DNA of 64,000 nt, taken from Cutibacterium modestum. Its GTDB lineage: Bacteria; Actinomycetota; Actinomycetes; Propionibacteriales; Propionibacteriaceae. Shown here one piece after another: positions 20,255 to 29,873 of this stretch. The stretch covers positions 62,001 to 126,000 of the forward strand of contig NZ_BJEN01000003.1 of NCBI RefSeq assembly GCF_008326345.1, read 5' to 3'. The notes beneath the pieces were generated by a model. The model did no database searches and was not told the DNA's origin. It saw nothing but the letters and a program-made list of their open reading frames with translations. The number at the start of each line of letters is the position of its first letter. Position 1 is the stretch's first letter. Position numbers and translations under genes: made by a program.

Positions 20255-22108
20255 TCAGGGCTGCTGCGGGTTGTAGGCGCAGGCGTCAGTCACAGACTGG
20301 GAGACATCGTGATTGTTGGGTGACGGATGTGGAGTAGGGCCGTGCGGGGACTTCTTTGACGTACTGTGGATCGGCTTCGACGTGGCGGTGTTGTGAGTTT
20401 TGGCAGCCGTGGCCCCCGTCACCGGCTTGTTCTTGTTCTTCGACTCGGAGACGCTATGAATAGCGGCCTGTACCTGTTTGCGGACGAGACCATAATTCGG
20501 ATGGGAAGAGATGAATCCATCCTTGCCATTGGTGAAGACGACGCGATTGATGTTGGCGTCGCGCATGTTGATGGCGAGGTCGACGAAGGCCGGCAGCATT
20601 CCCTGCGGGATGTCGGAGACCACCATCTGTCCGGAAGCGTCAGCAATCGATTCGAAGCGAGTCAATACGGTCTGCGGGCTGGTTTGGTCAAGAACGGCCT
20701 TAATAAGGCAAGACTGGCGTCCCATCCGGTCGTAATCGGTGCTCTCTGAGCGCGACCTCGCGTACCACATGGCATGGTAGCCGTCGAGGTGTTGGTTGGG
20801 GCCAGTCTCGAGGTAACCGTCCGGCTTCTTACCTTCAGTGTTACCGGCGATGGGCAGGCGTTCGTTGATGTTCACAGACACTCCGCCGAGGGCATCAATG
20901 AGTTTCTGAAGGCCGTCGATGTCAAGCATGACGAAGTAGTCAATCTTGAGGCCGAGGGCCTCGCCGGTAGCCAGCTTGAGAGCGTCGGCTCCGGGGTAGT
21001 CGGTCGCGCCCATGCGGTCGACGTAACGGGCTGATACCGTCGACCAGATCTCGTTAGCCATGTAGTCAGGATTGTCACCGTTACCATCTTTCCCGACGAA
21101 CCCGTTGGGAAAGTCCCTGTGAAGCGGCGAATCAGGTGGAAATGGCATCCGTGCGGTGTTGCGAGGGATCTGGAAGATCGAGGTATCACCGTTGGAGGTG
21201 TTGATCGACGCCACCATGATCGTATCGGTGTTCATGGAGTTCTCGGCGCGATAATTACGCACCTTACTGTCGTCGGCGCCGACGAGCAGAATGTTGACTC
21301 GTGGCTTGGCTGCCCAAATCGCCTTGACGTCCTGATTGTAATTGATGGATGGGCGGGTACCGGATCGCTTATCGGTGAAGATTCGACCGAGCATGTGTGC
21401 CTCGTCGTAGGCATACCGGCCAGCGACGGCTAGTGGGGTCGCGACGGTGGTACACAGCGCGGTGACAAGGATGGTCGAGACCCAGCGTTGCCCGTGGGTG
21501 ATGCCCTGAGGCCGAAGGTCCAGATGAGAGAAGGTCAGCAGTGCCACCAAGGCGACGGCAAGAATCGGCAAGCCCCAGCTCAAAGCGGTGAGCAACTTGG
21601 GACGTACGACGATCGATGCCGCAACTGACGGGTTAGCCAGGACGAAGAAAACGGCAATAGTTAGCCCGATGAGGAGGAGACCGATGATCGTCAGGCCTGT
21701 GACACGGCGACGCGGAGCGCGACTGCGAGACAGAGTCAGACCGGGGACGATGGCCCCGAGAACGGTCCATCCCAGGCAGGCGCGGAAGGCGTGGTTGCGT
21801 TTGGCCTCCTCGTTCCACCTCGACGGCATGCGGCGGCTGCGGCCAGCCGGCGAAGCCGTCGCGGTTGCAGCCCGTCGGGCTGGGGTGGGACGCGATTTTG
21901 GCTCGCTGGGAGGTTGCGGGGCATTGACCGGGGGTTCAGCTGCAGAGCGGCGTGGACGCGGGAAGGGTGCCGGCTGCCGAACAGCAGCCTCGAGATCCGC
22001 CCGCCGCAGGACATGCGTGTCCTCGTTGGCTTCCGGGTCGTTCGTCCAGTCCGGTTGAGCGGCGTGACGTGGAGACGGTGAGTTAGCGCCGTACGACGCG
22101 TCAGCCAT
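20255..22108 (-). CDS. LytR-CpsA-Psr (LCP) family protein
   Basis: A 617-residue membrane protein. The first 110 residues are Pro/Arg-rich and cytoplasmic. Several hydrophobic segments follow (about 115-230). The extracellular LCP domain includes 'VNILLVGADDSKVRNYRAEN', 'NTDTIMVASINTSNGDTSIF', 'IPRNTARMPFP' and 'HAMWYARSRSESTDYDRMGR'. LCP enzymes attach glycopolymers to peptidoglycan. ATG 22108 has AAAGGG six bases upstream and is preferred over the longer frame from 22165. The tail is Ser/Thr/Lys-rich. Confidence 0.92.
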   Translation of the reverse strand: MADASYGANSPSPRHAAQPDWTNDPEANEDTHVLRRADLEAAVRQPAPFPRPRRSAAEPPVNAPQPPSEPKSRPTPARRAATATASPAGRSRRMPSRWNEEAKRNHAFRACLGWTVLGAIVPGLTLSRSRAPRRRVTGLTIIGLLLIGLTIAVFFVLANPSVAASIVVRPKLLTALSWGLPILAVALVALLTFSHLDLRPQGITHGQRWVSTILVTALCTTVATPLAVAGRYAYDEAHMLGRIFTDKRSGTRPSINYNQDVKAIWAAKPRVNILLVGADDSKVRNYRAENSMNTDTIMVASINTSNGDTSIFQIPRNTARMPFPPDSPLHRDFPNGFVGKDGNGDNPDYMANEIWSTVSARYVDRMGATDYPGADALKLATGEALGLKIDYFVMLDIDGLQKLIDALGGVSVNINERLPIAGNTEGKKPDGYLETGPNQHLDGYHAMWYARSRSESTDYDRMGRQSCLIKAVLDQTSPQTVLTRFESIADASGQMVVSDIPQGMLPAFVDLAINMRDANINRVVFTNGKDGFISSHPNYGLVRKQVQAAIHSVSESKNKNKPVTGATAAKTHNTATSKPIHSTSKKSPHGPTPHPSPNNHDVSQSVTDACAYNPQQP

Positions 22109-22332
22109 GCTCATCCCTTTCCACAAAATCGATGGGGCGGACCCCATGTTAACCTCTACCCCCAATGCGGGGCGGTAGCGCCTGGCTGGTCAATAGCAAG
22201 TGTGACTGGCGCTCGGTGTCTGTACAGACAGATGCCCCTTGTCAGGAAGGCGTGCCAGAGCCGATATGGCACGTTGTCGAGCTCTGGAATTGGAGGGTTG
22301 GGGGTTGAGAGGGTAGGCTGACACGGCGTGTT
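22109..22332. other. Intergenic gap upstream of the LCP gene
   Basis: No gene is visible. It should hold promoters for the LCP gene (-) and the tRNA-Ser (+). Confidence 0.4.
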
Positions 22333-22422
22333 GGAGGTGTCGCCTAGTCAGGTCTATGGCGCCCGCCTGCTAAGCGGGTTTGGGAGGTAATCCCATCGCG
22401 GGTTCAAATCCCGCCACCTCCG
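22333..22422 (+). tRNA. tRNA-Ser (anticodon GCU)
   Basis: Acceptor GGAGGTG pairs with CACCTCC. The anticodon stem CCCGC/GCGGG has loop CTGCTAA with anticodon GCT at 22369-22371. It has a long variable arm and T-loop GTTCAAATC. CCA is not encoded. Confidence 0.93.
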
Positions 22423-22657
22423 CCGGATGCCCGGTAGCTCCTACGTAAGGGGCGCCGGGCGTTGTGCATTGTAGGGTCGGTAGCCGGGTTGGTTGTGCCC
22501 TAGTGGGAGGTTCTGGACCTGGGGTCATCGGTGGGTTGGTGTCCCACAGATGGTGTTCCGGAAACCCGCTTACCAGGCGGATCGTCCGGAATTGATTTGC
22601 CCGAGTTTGCATTGCAAGCCCGAGAGCTGTAGCGTTTAACAACGCGCACAGCGCAAA

Positions 22658-22730
22658 GCGCCCGTGGCTCAACGGATAGAGCATCTGACTACGGATCAGA
22701 AGGTTGGGGGTTCGAATCCCTCCGGGCGCG
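22658..22730 (+). tRNA. tRNA-Arg (anticodon ACG)
   Basis: Acceptor GCGCCCG pairs with CGGGCGC. The anticodon stem TCTGA/TCAGA has loop CTACGGA with anticodon ACG at 22691-22693, the A of which should be converted to inosine by TadA, encoded at 29874. CCA is not encoded. Confidence 0.95.
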
Positions 22731-22779
22731 CAGAGCGAAACTCCGCTAGTGCAGCGGGGTTTCGTCGCCTCGAGGCGGC

Positions 22780-22980
22780 TCACTGCGGAAGCGGGCTAGA
22801 TACCCGCTCTCGCCTCAACGCTGTGTTTCTACCTGCGATAAGCCACACGATTGGCCCAACAACCGGGAAGCAGAGACAGACGACGATCCAGATCACCTTG
22901 CCCACATCCGTCAGATGGTTCGACCTGAGAATCGACAGCAAGGCAAAGACGAACATGATGACCGGCACGACGATGGCCAA
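22780..22980 (-). CDS. Small PLDc_N-type membrane protein
   Basis: A 66-residue protein with two membrane segments. The block 'DVGKVIWIVVCLCFPVVGPI' with 'WLIAGR' after it is the phospholipase-D nuclease N-terminal (PLDc_N) pattern found in many short actinobacterial membrane proteins. There is no in-frame ATG upstream; TTG 22980 is the first usable start. Function unknown. Confidence 0.65.
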   Translation of the reverse strand: MAIVVPVIMFVFALLSILRSNHLTDVGKVIWIVVCLCFPVVGPIVWLIAGRNTALRRERVSSPLPQ

Positions 22981-23002
22981 GGCCGACAGGATGGCAAAAG
23001 AA

Positions 23003-23266
23003 TCATGTGCCTCGGAGTACTGACGCCGTCGATCCGATCAGTGTCAGTGGCCCATGGCCACCGTGTGGGTCCATCGTGGTTCGAATGTGCGATTCCTGGA
23101 AAATACCCTTCCCTCCTGCTACAACGCCGCTAGACCTTGAGACGGCGTCGAGCTCGACGTCCAACTTGCCGACGACGGCAACGTTGTCGTTTGTCACGAT
23201 GACGCCGTTGCCCGTGCCATTGACGTCGATGTCGTGATCAGGAATGACCCGCCACCGTCCAGCAAG
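23003..23266 (-). CDS. Unrecognised open frame, possibly a gene fragment
   Basis: This frame is open for 87 codons and lies just upstream of the PLDc_N gene. The text ('VVGKLDVELDAVSRSSGVVA', 'GGKGIFQESHI') reads like real protein, but no ATG or SD is present; GTG 23197 is the best start. I recognise no family. It may be a small protein or the end of a broken gene. Confidence 0.3.
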   Translation of the reverse strand, partial: LAGRWRVIPDHDIDVNGTGNGVIVTNDNVAVVGKLDVELDAVSRSSGVVAGGKGIFQESHIRTTMDPHGGHGPLTLIGSTASVLRGT

Positions 23267-23402
23267 TCATGGGAGAAAATTGACAGCAGCCCTGCTTACC
23301 CGGCACTCACCAGCGACAATCCGCCTCCTGTCGGGCGAGACTGCACTCAGCTGCAACAGCTCTGACACACGACAGTTACAGAAAATCCGTAGTGTTTCCG
23401 CC

Positions 23403-24124
23403 ATGACGCGGATCTTGGTCATCGTTCACGAGTCCTCTTGCAGTCCAGGCAGGCTCGGGCAAGTGTGGCGCGACGCCGGGGCAGACGTCGTCGAGGTCAG
23501 TGCCTGGAACCAACCGGTGCCGCCGATTGTGGACGCCGACGCGCTCGTGGTGCTGGGTGGCTCCATGGGCTGTCAGGACGACGCTGAGGCACCGTGGCTG
23601 GCTTCCACCCGCCAGCTCATCTCCCGGACGGTGAAGGCAGGAACGCCCTTCCTTGGCGTCTGCCTGGGTCACCAGCTTGCCACTGTCGCACTGGGAGGAC
23701 GGGTCTGCACCTCCGACCACCTCTGCCTCGGGCCGGTCGAAATGCACCTCACCCCGGACGGGGAGAAGGATCCACTGCTGTCGGTCTACGACGGACACCG
23801 CGGTATTCACTTCAACAACGATGTTGCGGTCGTCCTCCCCGAGGGCGCCGTCCTGCTGGCGCGCGATCCCACCGGTCAGGTTGAGGCCGTCCGGTTCGCC
23901 GAGCGCGCATGGGGGTCCAGTTCCATCCCGAGTGCACCTTTGACAGTTGGACCATTGGCCACACCGAGAAAGAATGGAAACAACGTCTTCCCTGGTCAGA
24001 AGCCATTGTCGCGGCAGAGACAGTGCGTCGCGACGTCGACGTCGTCAATGCTGATGGGGCCTTCGCTGCGCAATTCCTGGAACTTGTGGGCCCTGAGAAA
24101 AGATGGTTCCCGAGACCTCGCTAA
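23403..24124 (+). pseudogene. Class I glutamine amidotransferase, frameshifted
   Basis: The first frame gives a GATase from 'MTRILVIVHESS' through the nucleophile motif 'FLGVCLGHQLATVALGG' (Cys in GVCLGHQ). The catalytic His/Glu part 'MGVQFHPECTFDSW' lies in the next frame. Adding one G to the GGGGG run at 23911-23915 joins them into a protein of about 240 residues. Such stand-alone GMP-synthase-like amidotransferases release ammonia from glutamine; the partner is unknown. Either truncated and inactive, or a missed base. Confidence 0.85.
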
Positions 24125-24136
24125 GTCTCGGGAACC
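24105..24136. terminator. 12-bp perfect hairpin between convergent genes
   Basis: GGTTCCCGAGAC and GTCTCGGGAACC pair perfectly around an 8-base loop. It lies at the end of the amidotransferase gene and before the end of kup. Confidence 0.7.
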
Positions 24137-24156
24137 ATGGCAGTTTTAGCGGATCG

Positions 24157-26112
24157 TCACAAATCGACGGCCTCACCCATAACCACCGCGCGAGTACGAG
24201 GTATCCGGAAGACCCGAGTGCGATCGGCTTGGTTGCGCGACATGGCGATGTAAAGCATCTTGCGCCAGCCGGCCATGTGCGCACCCTGCTGTGGTTCGTC
24301 CCGCTTCACATCTACTAGGGAAAGGTAGTAGATCGCCTCGTCGAGATGATGCTTGAGACTAGGACACTTAGCGGCCGCCAAAGCTAGTGCCTTGGGGACG
24401 TCCTGGGAATCGGTAAACCCGACATGACACGCGATGTACGTGATGCCGTCGGTAGGTCTGCCGAGGTCCACCTTCTCAATCCGGTTGACGTGCCGCACGT
24501 GTGGCACGTTTTCCACCACTATCGAGATGATGACGTTGTGCTCGTGCAACACGTGGTTAAACCTGAGGTTGTTAAGCAGGGCCAGCGGGGTTGTGGCCCG
24601 CCCAGGATGCGGGTAAATAGCCAGGCCGGGGACGCGGGTTGGCTTGGACTCGTGCATCCAGTCGAGGAAATCGTCCAGCGGTCCCTCATCGTCTTGTCGC
24701 TGCTTGGCGATGTAGGCGGTACCGCGTCGCCACGTCGTCATGATGATGACGACGATGGTTGCAAACATCAACGGAATCCAGCCGCCAAAGGCGATCTTTA
24801 GCAGGTTGGCAGAAAAAATCGATAACTCGACGCCACCGACAATGACACCAAAGAGGATAAGAGCCCACATCGGCCAATGCCATGCCCGGTGAGCCAACAC
24901 TAGGAACAGACTCGTCGTCAGCAGGAAGGTGCCGGTGACGGCCAGGCCATAAGCCGTGGCTAACTTCGACGAAGTTTGGAAGATGAGGATAAGGGCTAGC
25001 ACACCGGCAAAGAGGATCCAGTTGATTTCCGGGATGTAGATCTGGCCGCCTTCGGACTTTGAGGTATGACGCACACCCAGGCGCGGCAGCAACCCCAGGC
25101 GGGCGGCCTCTGAACTCATCGAGAACGCCCCCGAGATGACCGCTTGGGAGGCGATGACGGTGGCCGTCGTCGCGATGACGACCAGTGGGACGGTTGCCCA
25201 GTCTGGGGCCAACCGGAAGAACGGATTGTCGATCCAGTCGGGATGAAGCAGGATCATCGCACCCTGGCCCAGGTAGTTGATGAGCAGACAGGGCAGCACG
25301 AGGGCGAACCACGCCAGCCGGATTGACGAGGCCCCGACGTGGCCCATGTCGGCGTACAGCGCCTCGGCACCGGTGATCGTCAAGACGACGGCACCCATCG
25401 CGATGAATGCCATGCCGGGGCGTTCGACGGCGAAGAGGATTGCCCAGTGTGGGAGCAGGGCCGTGATGATGACGGGATGACGGATGATCCATGGGATGCC
25501 GATGGCTGCCAAGGTGAGGAACCAGATCCCCATCACCGGACCGAAGGCCTTGCCGATGGCCGACGTTCCCCGTCTCTGCACGATGAACAGGACAGTGAGG
25601 ATGACGATGGAAGCCGGTAGGACGATCTTCTCGGCGGCCGGGTTGGCCACCGTGATGCCCTCCACTGAGCTCATCACCGAGATCGCCGGGGTGATAAAAG
25701 AATCGCCGTAGAACAGGCCAGCGCCGATGATGCCGAGGAGGAGGGCCGTCATGCCAGTGCCTTTGTGACTAGTCATGAGACGACGCACCAAGGCCATCAG
25801 GGCGAGGATGCCCCCTTCGCCGTCGTTGTCAGCACGCATGACGAAGATGACATACTTGACGCATACCACGAGCAGGATCGACCAGAAGATCATCGAGATG
25901 ATCCCCATGACGTCTTCGGGGGTTGGGCGTACGGCATGGTTCTCCATTGAGAACACCGTTTGCAAGGAATAAAGGACTGAGGTGCCGATATCGCCGAAGA
26001 CGACTCCTAACGCGGCTAGGGCCAGCCCTGGCTTCATGGATCGGATTGGTTCAGGATCAGCGATCGGCTGGGTGGCCTTGGCCACTGCTTGCCGTCTATA
26101 GCTGCGACTCAC
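24157..26112 (-). CDS. kup: Kup potassium uptake protein
   Basis: A 651-residue K+:H+ symporter. The N-terminal block 'ALGVVFGDIGTSVLYSLQTV' near residue 35 is diagnostic. It is followed by 'MRADNDGEGGILALMALVRR', about 12 membrane segments, and a soluble C-terminal domain of about 200 residues. It should import potassium in the inner membrane. GTG start. I see no c-di-AMP riboswitch pattern in the upstream 130 bases. Confidence 0.95.
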   Translation of the reverse strand: MSRSYRRQAVAKATQPIADPEPIRSMKPGLALAALGVVFGDIGTSVLYSLQTVFSMENHAVRPTPEDVMGIISMIFWSILLVVCVKYVIFVMRADNDGEGGILALMALVRRLMTSHKGTGMTALLLGIIGAGLFYGDSFITPAISVMSSVEGITVANPAAEKIVLPASIVILTVLFIVQRRGTSAIGKAFGPVMGIWFLTLAAIGIPWIIRHPVIITALLPHWAILFAVERPGMAFIAMGAVVLTITGAEALYADMGHVGASSIRLAWFALVLPCLLINYLGQGAMILLHPDWIDNPFFRLAPDWATVPLVVIATTATVIASQAVISGAFSMSSEAARLGLLPRLGVRHTSKSEGGQIYIPEINWILFAGVLALILIFQTSSKLATAYGLAVTGTFLLTTSLFLVLAHRAWHWPMWALILFGVIVGGVELSIFSANLLKIAFGGWIPLMFATIVVIIMTTWRRGTAYIAKQRQDDEGPLDDFLDWMHESKPTRVPGLAIYPHPGRATTPLALLNNLRFNHVLHEHNVIISIVVENVPHVRHVNRIEKVDLGRPTDGITYIACHVGFTDSQDVPKALALAAAKCPSLKHHLDEAIYYLSLVDVKRDEPQQGAHMAGWRKMLYIAMSRNQADRTRVFRIPRTRAVVMGEAVDL

Positions 26113-26248
26113 TCAAGAAAGTATGGACCCCTTAGTCTTAACTGCAAATTGACCGAGGGATCTGACGCATCCTGGGGCTTGGGAAGCTACCGTGGCTTCC
26201 TCGCCTCGGTGATGCTTCTTTCGTCTCGCCTCAGAGGCGATGACGCCC

Positions 26249-26879
26249 TTACGCTCGTGACACAATGACAGCGCTGTAGGGCGGCAAGGCGAGGGTCACG
26301 GAGGCCGGTTGGCCGTCATAGTCGTCCTCGACGGCGTCGAACCACTCTGGGACGTCCACCCCGTCGAAGACATCTGAGTACACCTTCGCGTTGGAGTTGA
26401 ACTTCGACACCCAGCAACCGGCATGCCAACGGCGCAGTCGCTCCAGATCTTAGAGTCGAGGTTCATCGTCACCACGTCGTCGTCATACGGACCGCCGTCA
26501 GCCCAGCGGTGGAAGACGTAGACGTGACTGTCTGGGTGCAGGTGCAAAGTCTCGACGTTCTGGCCCGCGAGGCCTTTGGCGTGGCCTTCTTCGCCCCGGC
26601 AGCCTGGCCGTACCAGTAACCGTTGTCTTCGCTGACACGCTGGAATTTCGCTGAGTGGACCTTTTCGTCGTCGTTGTCACCCGTCGGCTGAGCTGCCCGG
26701 TCATCGAAAGTTTCGGTGACGACGACGGCCTCGGCGTGCGGGGCCTACACTGCGGAACGCAGCGCCACCGTCGATGGGGGGAGAGACGCCCATGCGCATG
26801 GCGCGATCGGCGTAGTCGGGATGGGATCATCGGCATTCGGGAGGTAGCTGCCGCGGACTGTGGTCGTGTCGTCGGTCAT
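26249..26879 (-). pseudogene. Gutted 1,4-alpha-glucan branching-type / alpha-amylase family gene
   Basis: An intact start with SD (AAGGAG then ATG 26879) gives 'MTDDTTTVRGSYLPNADDPI'. In other frames follow 'GPHAEAVVVTETFDD' and 'SEDNGYWYGQAAGAK', which resemble the CBM48-type N-terminal domain of branching enzymes. Then, with no catalytic barrel, come 'VYVFHRWADGGPYDDDVVTM', 'FNSNAKVYSDVFDGVDVPEW' and 'SVTLALPPYSAVIVSRA', the C-terminal all-beta domain. The TIM barrel is therefore deleted, and two or more frameshifts are present. Clearly non-functional. Confidence 0.7.
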
Positions 26880-26977
26880 CGTTCTCCTTATCGTCGAAAC
26901 AACTGCCGTCAACGGTATTTATCCGAGGTGTGAGAAGTAGTCTCGTCTATGGAACGACCGTGGCTACGGTGGGCCAC

Positions 26978-27532
26978 ATGTACGACTCCGTAGAACACCT
27001 GCCCGCTGCCGACCATCCCGAGCTGTTGGCCGCGACGGTCACCGGTCGAGCCGCCGAGTTGCCGTCGGCAGTCGTCTTCAGCATTGACCCTGAGATCGCC
27101 GACACCGGTGCGCTGTGTGAGGCGTTCGGTGAGGGTCTCGAGACCTGCGCTAACTGCGTCATCGTCAAGGGGAAGCGTGGTGGCGTCGAGAAGTACGTTG
27201 CATGTCTGGTTTTGGCGACGACAAGGGTCGACGTCAACAAGGTGGTGCGCAAGAAGCTCGACGTCCGTAAGGCATCCTTCGCGCTGATGGACGAGGCTGT
27301 CAGTATGTCCGGGATGGAATACGGCGGTATCACCCCGGTGGGGCTGCCTGCCGAATGGCCGATCTGGATCGATCCGCGAGTAGCCGAGGCTGAGGCCTTG
27401 TGCATTGGATCAGGGTTGCGCAGTTCCAAGCTCATCGTTAGTGGCGCCGACTTGGTCTCCCTGCCTGGTGCTGAGGTCGTCGAGGGGGTTGGCGAACTGA
27501 GGTCGGCAGGTGTTGATGTGCCTCCCCTCTAA
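26978..27532 (+). CDS. YbaK/EbsC-type aminoacyl-tRNA deacylase domain protein
   Basis: A 184-residue protein of the YbaK/ProX fold. Family features are 'CANCVIVKGKRGGVEKYVAC', 'VDVNKVVRKKLDVRKASFAL' and 'GGITPVGLP'. Members hydrolyse mis-charged tRNA such as Cys-tRNA(Pro); here the substrate is not certain. The frame is open from GTG 26930; ATG 26978 fits the family better but has a weak SD. The stop overlaps the end of the convergent MaoC-like gene. Confidence 0.8.
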   Translation: MYDSVEHLPAADHPELLAATVTGRAAELPSAVVFSIDPEIADTGALCEAFGEGLETCANCVIVKGKRGGVEKYVACLVLATTRVDVNKVVRKKLDVRKASFALMDEAVSMSGMEYGGITPVGLPAEWPIWIDPRVAEAEALCIGSGLRSSKLIVSGADLVSLPGAEVVEGVGELRSAGVDVPPL

Positions 27533-28287
27533 CCTGTAGTGACCCTCTGCAAGGTTGCAGTAGCGGTCACGGTGCCGTCGGTGCGACGGACCTTGGCCTC
27601 ACCCTTTTCGATGCCGACGACGAGTCGGGTCGGGGCCGTCACTGGGGCGCTGAACCGGTAGCAGAACTGCTTACCAATGAAATCCGCGCCCATGTCCTCG
27701 AACGCTTGAGCCATGAGCAGGGCCTGCAACGGTCCGTGGACCACCAGGCCATCATGTCCGGCGCGGCGGCAGAAATCGCGGTCCCAGTGGATGCGGTACG
27801 GGTTCGCCGTCAGGGCCGAGAAGGTCACTAGCAGGGGCTCGGTCGCTAGGAAGCCGTCGCCGTCGGTGTGACCGGCACCCTCGGGCGATGGATCGGCGGA
27901 GCGTGTCGGTAGGAACACATAGTCCTGCTCGTCGACGAGGCAGTCTTGACCGTTCTGGGACCACGTGGACCTCATAGTCACGAAGTGGAGTGGGCTGCGG
28001 CGGCCCTCTTTGTCGGTAACCAAGGCTACTTCGGTAGTGCGAGAGGTGTCGCTGTTGAGAGCGAGCGGGAAGATGGTACGCACTCGTCCGCCCGCAAACA
28101 TCCTCGTCATGCCTGGCCCTGGGGTGATCGGTGAGCCGACTACGTACCCGTCCTCGTCGAGGTCGGCGGGGACGACTGGGTCAAGGAGGAGTACCCAATG
28201 CCAGCACGGCGGGACGACCTCGCGGGGTTCTTGGGAGCCAAGTAAAGCCGCTAAGCCACGCAGGTCGGCGGGGCGTAGGATAGTCAT
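27529..28287 (-). CDS. MaoC/HTD2-like hydroxyacyl-thioester dehydratase
   Basis: A 252-residue double hot-dog protein. The N-terminal half has '[20 protein letters not shown]' and '[15 protein letters not shown]'. The C-terminal half has the MaoC-type catalytic region '[20 protein letters not shown]' followed by '[13 protein letters not shown]'. Relatives hydrate mesaconyl-C4-CoA or itaconyl-CoA or dehydrate hydroxyacyl thioesters. It overlaps the upp stop by four bases and is co-transcribed with upp, although no functional tie is obvious. Confidence 0.8.
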   Translation of the reverse strand: MTILRPADLRGLAALLGSQEPREVVPPCWHWVLLLDPVVPADLDEDGYVVGSPITPGPGMTRMFAGGRVRTIFPLALNSDTSRTTEVALVTDKEGRRSPLHFVTMRSTWSQNGQDCLVDEQDYVFLPTRSADPSPEGAGHTDGDGFLATEPLLVTFSALTANPYRIHWDRDFCRRAGHDGLVVHGPLQALLMAQAFEDMGADFIGKQFCYRFSAPVTAPTRLVVGIEKGEAKVRRTDGTVTATATLQRVTTG

Positions 28288-28925
28288 TCCGCCAGGCCGT
28301 ACAGACGGTCGCCGGCGTCACCCAGGCCAGGGACGATGTAGCCGTGCTCGTCGAGGTGATCGTCAAGGCCCGCGACGATGAGGTGACAGGGGACGTCAAG
28401 GTCCCTGACGAGCTTGCGGAAATTCTCAATGCCCTCGGGGGCAGCCAGGATGCACAGGCAGGTGATGTGGTCGGCGCCGCGGCGGACCAGGAACTCGACA
28501 GTGCCGCCTAGAGAACCGCCGGTAGCCAGCATCGGGTCGAGGACGTAGCACTGCCGGCCCGAGAGATCCTTTGGGAGACGCTCAGCGTAGGTCATCGGTT
28601 GGAGGGTTTCCTCATCGCGGGCCATGCCCACGAAGCCGACCTCAGCTGAAGGGATGAGACGCATCATGCCCTCGAGCATTCCCAGGCCGGCGCGCAGAAT
28701 CGGAACCACGAGGGGCTTAGGGCGGGTTAGGGCAACTCCCTCGGTGGTGGTGAGCGGGGTAGTGACGGTAGTCGGCTCGATGCGCACTTCGCGGGTGCCC
28801 TCGTAGGCCATCAGGGTGACAAGTTCCTCGACAAGCTGGCGGAAAACCGGACTAGGGGTGTCTACCGAGCGCAACAAGGTCAACTTGTGGGAGACGAGCG
28901 GATGATCCATGACGTTGAGTTCCAC
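28284..28925 (-). CDS. upp: Uracil phosphoribosyltransferase
   Basis: A 213-residue UPRT that converts uracil and PRPP to UMP in pyrimidine salvage. Hallmarks are '[12 protein letters not shown]' at the N-terminus, '[17 protein letters not shown]' mid-protein, the PRPP loop '[19 protein letters not shown]', and the uracil-binding end '[18 protein letters not shown]'. The frame opens at 29210 but the extension has no family similarity. GTG 28925 with AAGG upstream gives the normal length. Confidence 0.93.
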   Translation of the reverse strand: MELNVMDHPLVSHKLTLLRSVDTPSPVFRQLVEELVTLMAYEGTREVRIEPTTVTTPLTTTEGVALTRPKPLVVPILRAGLGMLEGMMRLIPSAEVGFVGMARDEETLQPMTYAERLPKDLSGRQCYVLDPMLATGGSLGGTVEFLVRRGADHITCLCILAAPEGIENFRKLVRDLDVPCHLIVAGLDDHLDEHGYIVPGLGDAGDRLYGLAE

Positions 28926-29025
28926 AAGTCTAACCTTGGCACATAGGGGAGGGTTAGTAGTGTTCGGCTCCCCGTCTGGCTCGAGTAGGGGCGGGAGGTG
29001 CTGGGATGGCAGGATCAGTTTGAGG

Positions 29026-29105
29026 TACTGTCCGTTCTTGCCAAAAATTGCCCGAATACCTGATGGTAACGTTGCCATCGCAGTTTTTGACAAGAACGGA
29101 CAGTA
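29026..29105. repeat. Nested inverted repeat between upp and the TadA-associated gene
   Basis: TACTGTCCGTTCTTG at 29026-29040 is repeated inverted at 29091-29105, a perfect 15-bp match extended inward by CAAAAA and TGC with two mismatches. Between the arms a second near-palindrome, GATGGTAACGTTGCCATC, lies at 29062-29079. The 80-base element can form a long cruciform or RNA hairpin. It lies upstream of two divergent genes, so it is not a normal terminator. Confidence 0.75.
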
Positions 29106-29225
29106 GAGGTCGAGTAGGAGAGCGTGGTGCTCCCCGAGAATGTGGCGGGTAAATCGGCTTTGCGACTGTTTCCCCGGCCGGATGTCTGCAACGATGGAGA
29201 CGTTCGCCACCCCAAGGAGGTCGTC

Positions 29226-29870
29226 ATGTCCCGGTTCAGCAATGACGAGTTTGTCCCCGACGATGACGTCAAGTCCTTCGACGCCGATGACGTCGATGAC
29301 TACGACGATCTCGAAGATTACGACGAGTTATCCGATGACGAGGACGACTACGACGATGAGGATGACAACGATTACGACGACGATCTCGAGGATGCCAGCG
29401 AGGACGAGATTGACCTTGTCGTAGCCCTCTATAACGATGATGGCGAACGTGTGGCAGTTCCTATGGAACCGATGCTCGCCAATGACTTCGATGAGCTCGT
29501 CACTCAGCTGAGGCGTCTGCCCGGTGATGCTGGAGCCGTCGGCATGGTCTCCATCGACCACCAGTTCTACGTCATCGTCAGAGTGCGAGGCCGAAATGTG
29601 CAGGTCTTCCTGTCCGACGCCACCCAGGCCAACGATTGGCCGATAGCCCGTGATGTCGCCGATTTTCTCGGTGAGGACATTCCCGATCCTGATGACGATC
29701 CCGAGACCATGGGCGACGGCGACATGCTTGCTGATGCCGGGTTGGGGGAGTTCGACATGGAGGCTTTCGCCGACGCCGACGAGGACTCTGACGAGATCCT
29801 GTCCGACATTGCTGCCCGGGTTCACTTTGGGCCGCAGTTCGAGCGGGCCGCTAACACCTCGGTGCGCTGA
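29226..29870 (+). CDS. tRNA adenosine deaminase-associated protein
   Basis: A 214-residue protein with a very acidic Asp/Glu-rich head (residues about 10-60). The conserved core '[20 protein letters not shown]', '[20 protein letters not shown]' and 'LFDSD'-like '[20 protein letters not shown]' follows. The actinobacterial family is named for its fixed position before tadA, and here tadA follows after 3 bases. ATG 29226 has AAGGAGG upstream. Biochemical role unknown. Confidence 0.88.
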   Translation: MSRFSNDEFVPDDDVKSFDADDVDDYDDLEDYDELSDDEDDYDDEDDNDYDDDLEDASEDEIDLVVALYNDDGERVAVPMEPMLANDFDELVTQLRRLPGDAGAVGMVSIDHQFYVIVRVRGRNVQVFLSDATQANDWPIARDVADFLGEDIPDPDDDPETMGDGDMLADAGLGEFDMEAFADADEDSDEILSDIAARVHFGPQFERAANTSVR

Positions 29871-29873
29871 CCT

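Noticed and set aside
26113-26248. c-di-AMP (ydaO) riboswitch upstream of kup
   Set aside because: I looked for the conserved core because kup genes can carry it; only small unrelated hairpins are present.
28926-29210. N-terminal extension of upp across the inverted repeat
   Set aside because: The extra 95 residues have no UPRT similarity and the normal-length start at 28925 has a Shine-Dalgarno-like AAGG.
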